NCBI GenBank assembly: GCA_017642695.1 | Contig: JAEPQD010000002.1 | Span: forward strand, 1,063,425 to 1,127,424 | Reading direction: 5' to 3' | Origin: Parvibaculum sp. | GTDB taxonomy: Bacteria > Pseudomonadota > Alphaproteobacteria > Parvibaculales > Parvibaculaceae | Length of the DNA stretch: 64,000 bases | Part shown: positions 61,530-64,000 of the stretch, piece after piece | Numbering within the stretch: the first letter of the stretch is position 1 | Layout: each line of letters opens with the position of its first letter | Notes under the pieces: model-generated | Told to the model about the DNA's origin: nothing | Seen by the model: only the letters and a program-made list of their open reading frames with translations | Databases searched by the model: none | Translations under genes and position numbers: made by a program

Positions 61530-62855
61530 ATGGACGGTTGGCAGATCGACAGCGGCCGTCCGGCACCGCAGGCGATGCCCCGGCGCACGCTCTTCATGCA
61601 GGCGGGCGAATGGCTCGTGGTTCTCGTTCTGCTGACCAGTTTCTACGTCAAGTCCGAACAGGGACAGGACCAGCCGACGCCCTACGACATCATGATGGCG
61701 GGCACCATTGCGCTGATGTTTCTTCTCGGCCTGCGTTTTCCGCGCAGCCTCGGCTGGCCGGCGGCGCTCTGGGGCCTCGTCGTCATCGGCTTCGGCATCG
61801 GCGCCGTCAACGCGCTCTACATCGATCGGGTGCGCCCCGCCCTGATGGTCACGATCTACCTGATCGGGACGTTCCTGTTCTTTGCCTCCTACATCTATGC
61901 CGATCCGGTGCGACGCTTCACTCAGGTGATGTGGGCCTATACCGCGGCCGCGGCTTTCGCGGCCGCAACGGGTGTCATCGGTTATTTCGGGCTTCTGCCG
62001 GGCACGGAAATGTTCACCGAGTTCGGACGTGCAAGCGGCACATTCAACGATCCCAACGTCTTCGGCCCCTTCCTGGTCGCGCCGATCCTCTTTCTGGGCC
62101 TGAAGCTCAGCCGCGCGTCGTCCTTGCGCTCTCTATGGATGATCGCGCCGTTCGGTCTGCTGGTGCTTGCGCTGCTGCTCAGCTTCTCGCGCGGCGCCTG
62201 GGGCAATCTGCTTTTGTCGGGCGCTGTCTTCTTCGTGATGACACTGGCGACCTCCACCTCCGCGCGTCAGACCATGCGCCTCATCGGCTTCGGCATTCTG
62301 GTCGCGCTTGTCGGGATTGGTGTCATCGGTGTGGCGCTGTCGAACCCGAAGGTTTCGTCGCTGTTCGAGGAGCGGGCCTCACTCACCCAGAGCTATGACA
62401 TCGACCCCGAGCACGGGCGTTTCGAGGGGCAGGCGCGCGCCTTCCGCGCGGTGCTCGACCGCCCGCTCGGTCTCGGACCGTCGCAATGGGCGGTCATCAA
62501 CAATCTCGACACGCACAATGTCTACCTGCATGTCCTCGTCGCGGGCGGTTTCCTGTCGGGGCTGGCCTTCATCGCCTTCCTTCTCATGACGCTCGTGCGC
62601 GGCTGGCGCGCGATCGGGCGGGGCGGGCCGGAGACCGGACTGCTGATCGTTGTCTATGCCGCCTTCGTCGGCCATCTCGGCGAGGCGATCATCATCGACA
62701 TCGACAACTGGCGTCACTTCTATCTGCTGGCCGGGCTTCTCTGGGGGGCTCTTCTCGCGATCGAGTCGCGGGGCAGGGCGCCGCGTGCGATTCTTCTGCC
62801 GCGTGCCCGTGCGTCCACCGCCGGGGTTCCCGAAGGCGCCGGCTTCCGCGTCTGA
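61530..62855 (+). CDS. O-antigen ligase / Wzy-type polymerase family membrane protein
   Basis: 441-residue polytopic protein with about 10-12 helices. The large periplasmic loop holds GLGPSQWAVINNLDTHNVYL, the typical Wzy_C/WaaL motif with the conserved His. FSRGAWGNLLLSGAVFF lies just before it and SGTFNDPNVFGPFLVAPILF earlier in the protein. These polymerise repeat units or ligate polymer to an acceptor. One base separates it from the GT4 stop; it is the last gene of the wza-like operon. Polymerase is favoured by context because no lipid A locus is nearby. Confidence 0.85.
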   Translation: MDGWQIDSGRPAPQAMPRRTLFMQAGEWLVVLVLLTSFYVKSEQGQDQPTPYDIMMAGTIALMFLLGLRFPRSLGWPAALWGLVVIGFGIGAVNALYIDRVRPALMVTIYLIGTFLFFASYIYADPVRRFTQVMWAYTAAAAFAAATGVIGYFGLLPGTEMFTEFGRASGTFNDPNVFGPFLVAPILFLGLKLSRASSLRSLWMIAPFGLLVLALLLSFSRGAWGNLLLSGAVFFVMTLATSTSARQTMRLIGFGILVALVGIGVIGVALSNPKVSSLFEERASLTQSYDIDPEHGRFEGQARAFRAVLDRPLGLGPSQWAVINNLDTHNVYLHVLVAGGFLSGLAFIAFLLMTLVRGWRAIGRGGPETGLLIVVYAAFVGHLGEAIIIDIDNWRHFYLLAGLLWGALLAIESRGRAPRAILLPRARASTAGVPEGAGFRV

Positions 62856-62888
62856 GGCGCGGTTTGTCTCAATCCATAGAGAAGACGC

Positions 62889-62962
62889 TGGAGGCCACGC
62901 CCGGAATCGAACCGGGGTATACGGATTTGCAGTCCGCTGCGTCACCACTCCGCCACGTGGCC
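62889..62962 (-). tRNA. tRNA-Cys (anticodon GCA)
   Basis: 74-nt cloverleaf on the minus strand with encoded CCA (62889-62891). The acceptor stem is GGCCACG/CGTGGCC, anticodon stem GCGGA/TCCGT with loop CTGCAAA, anticodon GCA. The T arm is CCCGG/CCGGG around TTCGATT. It has a good upstream promoter. Confidence 0.97.
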
Positions 62963-63021
62963 ATTCCCCGCCGAATCCCGGTGCCTTCGAACGAAGGCGC
63001 GGTAAAGGGCAGGGCGGGCGG

Positions 63022-63050
63022 GGTATAGCAATTCCCCGGCCCGGGTACAA
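63022..63050 (-). promoter_or_regulatory. Promoter of tRNA-Cys
   Basis: On the minus strand TTGTAC (63045-63050) and TATACC (63022-63027) are separated by exactly 17 bp, about 60 bp before the tRNA start. Confidence 0.6.
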
Positions 63051-63198
63051 CGATCATTGGCCCATCGCATTGAAGAGGCGTTAACCGGACTGCCCTGCGG
63101 CCATCCGGCGAATTGAGTTTGGCCCGCCGGGGCTTTATAAACGCGCCGGAGGCTTTCGCTCCCGGCCGCCTTCCCGCAAATCCAGTTCAGGACCGATC

Positions 63199-63861
63199 AT
63201 GACCGATTTTCCCGCCGCCCGCCTCAACATGGTCGAAAGCCAGGTGCGTGTGAACGCGGTGACGGACGGGCGCGTGATCGATGCGCTCGGCGCCGTTCCC
63301 CGCGAACGCTTCGTGCCGCTGTCGCGTCAGGGCATCGCCTATGTCGACGAGGACGTCCGGATCTCGGATGGCAATCCGCCGCGCTTCCTGATGGAGCCGC
63401 GCGTCTTCGCGAAGCTCGCGCAGCTCGCCGCCATCGGGCCCGACGATCTCGTTCTCGATGTCGGTTGCGGCACCGGCTATTCGACCGCCGTCCTTTCCCG
63501 CCTGGCGGGCACCGTCGTGGCGCTTGAGAGCGACGAGGATCTCGCCGCCCGAGCGGGCGCGACCCTTTCCGATCTCGGCGTCGACAACGCGGTCGTCGTC
63601 ACCGGTCCGCTCACCGAGGGTTATGCGAAGCAGGCGCCCTACGACGTCATCTTCATCAACGGCATGGTCAGTTCGGTCCCGGAAGCATTGCAGAACCAGC
63701 TTCGCGAGGACGGGCGTCTCGTCACCGTTCTCGGCGACGGCGTTTCGGGCCGCGCCCGGCTCTACATGCGTTCGGGCGGCGGTTTCAGCGGGCGCGACGC
63801 CTTCGATGCGAACATCCGCTTTCTGCCCGGCTTCGAGCCCGCGGAGAGCTTCGTTTTCTGA
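63199..63861 (+). CDS. Protein-L-isoaspartate O-methyltransferase family protein
   Basis: 220-residue SAM-dependent methyltransferase of the Pcm family. MVESQVRVNAVTDGRVIDAL opens the protein, as in the alphaproteobacterial form. SAM motif I is VLDVGCGTGYSTAVL at about residue 90, with ALESDEDLA as motif II and PYDVIFINGMVSSVPEAL following. It lacks some Pcm active-site residues in the N-terminal helix, so isoaspartate repair is likely but not certain. It stands alone, divergent from tRNA-Cys. Confidence 0.85.
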   Translation: MTDFPAARLNMVESQVRVNAVTDGRVIDALGAVPRERFVPLSRQGIAYVDEDVRISDGNPPRFLMEPRVFAKLAQLAAIGPDDLVLDVGCGTGYSTAVLSRLAGTVVALESDEDLAARAGATLSDLGVDNAVVVTGPLTEGYAKQAPYDVIFINGMVSSVPEALQNQLREDGRLVTVLGDGVSGRARLYMRSGGGFSGRDAFDANIRFLPGFEPAESFVF

Positions 63862-64000
63862 CTGTTGCTGGCAGATTGCACCTATTGCCGGAAAATAGTG
63901 TCCCATATGGGAATAGCATTTCGCCTTTCCTACATTTAGCCTGCGCAACGAGAATTCACCTGCGGAAGCGTTGAGGGACGAAGCCGCCCGAAAGCGGAGA
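63862..64000. other. Intergenic sequence at the window edge with a 12-bp palindrome
   Basis: No credible ORF. It contains the perfect palindrome TCCCATATGGGA (63901-63912) in an otherwise AT-richer stretch, probably the promoter region of a gene beyond the window. Confidence 0.4.

Noticed and set aside
50715-62962. Exopolysaccharide locus as a genomic island bounded by tRNA-Asn and tRNA-Cys
   Set aside because: No integrase, no repeated tRNA 3' fragment and no evident shift in base composition or gene density; the position between tRNAs is not enough.

Overview
The window reads as high-GC alphaproteobacterial chromosome. The indicators are the hom/glpX/recJ neighbourhood, an aap-type amino-acid ABC operon, an NDUFS4-type complex I accessory protein, a twin-domain cold-shock protein and a CoxL-type hydroxylase locus with maturation genes. 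Overall content resembles Parvibaculum-like Hyphomicrobiales; that placement is inference. There is no integrase, transposase, phage gene, rRNA or CRISPR array. Five tRNA genes are present: Glu, Pro, Arg, Asn and Cys. Genes are tightly packed, with many ATGA-type start/stop overlaps.

Layout. 1-5.4 kb: 3' part of homoserine dehydrogenase, class II fructose-bisphosphatase, a dicarboxylate/cation symporter and RecJ. 5.4-7.7 kb: a three-gene carbohydrate set (cupin sugar epimerase, Gfo/Idh oxidoreductase, GT2). 7.8-8 kb: tRNA-Glu with its own promoter and a folded leader. 8-13 kb: a PAS-only sensor, a small exported protein, a glyoxalase-fold protein, a sirtuin, a probable halohydrin dehalogenase and a GH13 alpha-glucosidase. 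13-22.3 kb: a minus-strand nine-gene molybdenum hydroxylase cluster of the form II CO-dehydrogenase-like type (coxG-S-L-M-D-E, split XdhC pair, MoeA/MobA-like fusion). 22.3-30 kb: a ten-gene Mrp/Mbh-type multisubunit cation/proton antiporter operon on the same strand, ending 63 bp before coxG.

30-35.7 kb: twin cold-shock protein, thioesterase, tRNA-Pro, NDUFS4 homologue, tRNA-Arg, stand-alone LigD-type polymerase, Sel1-repeat protein and a sugar-lactone oxidase family flavoprotein. 35.7-39.7 kb: metC-modABC-biotinyl carrier, a molybdate uptake unit that can supply the cox hydroxylase. 39.9-44.1 kb: aapJQMP. 44.1-50.7 kb: GNAT, mercaptopyruvate sulfurtransferase, cysteine synthase, Nudix, cyclopropane fatty acid synthase, RecQ and tRNA-Asn. 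51-62.9 kb: an exopolysaccharide locus (polysaccharide deacetylase, two FemAB/CelD-like acyltransferases, Wzx-like flippase, JmjC/cupin protein, Wzc-like kinase, Wza-like export lipoprotein, GT4, Wzy/WaaL-type polymerase or ligase), followed by tRNA-Cys and a Pcm-type methyltransferase.

Most notable: (i) an SDR-like protein carrying the complete halohydrin dehalogenase signature; (ii) an Mbh-ordered Mrp operon abutting a form II cox cluster that has its own near-consensus promoter inside the last mrp gene; (iii) five of seven convergent protein-gene pairs sharing one palindromic tetranucleotide (CTAG or TTAA) as both stop codons; (iv) an 8-bp inverted repeat that could hide the wza ribosome-binding site.
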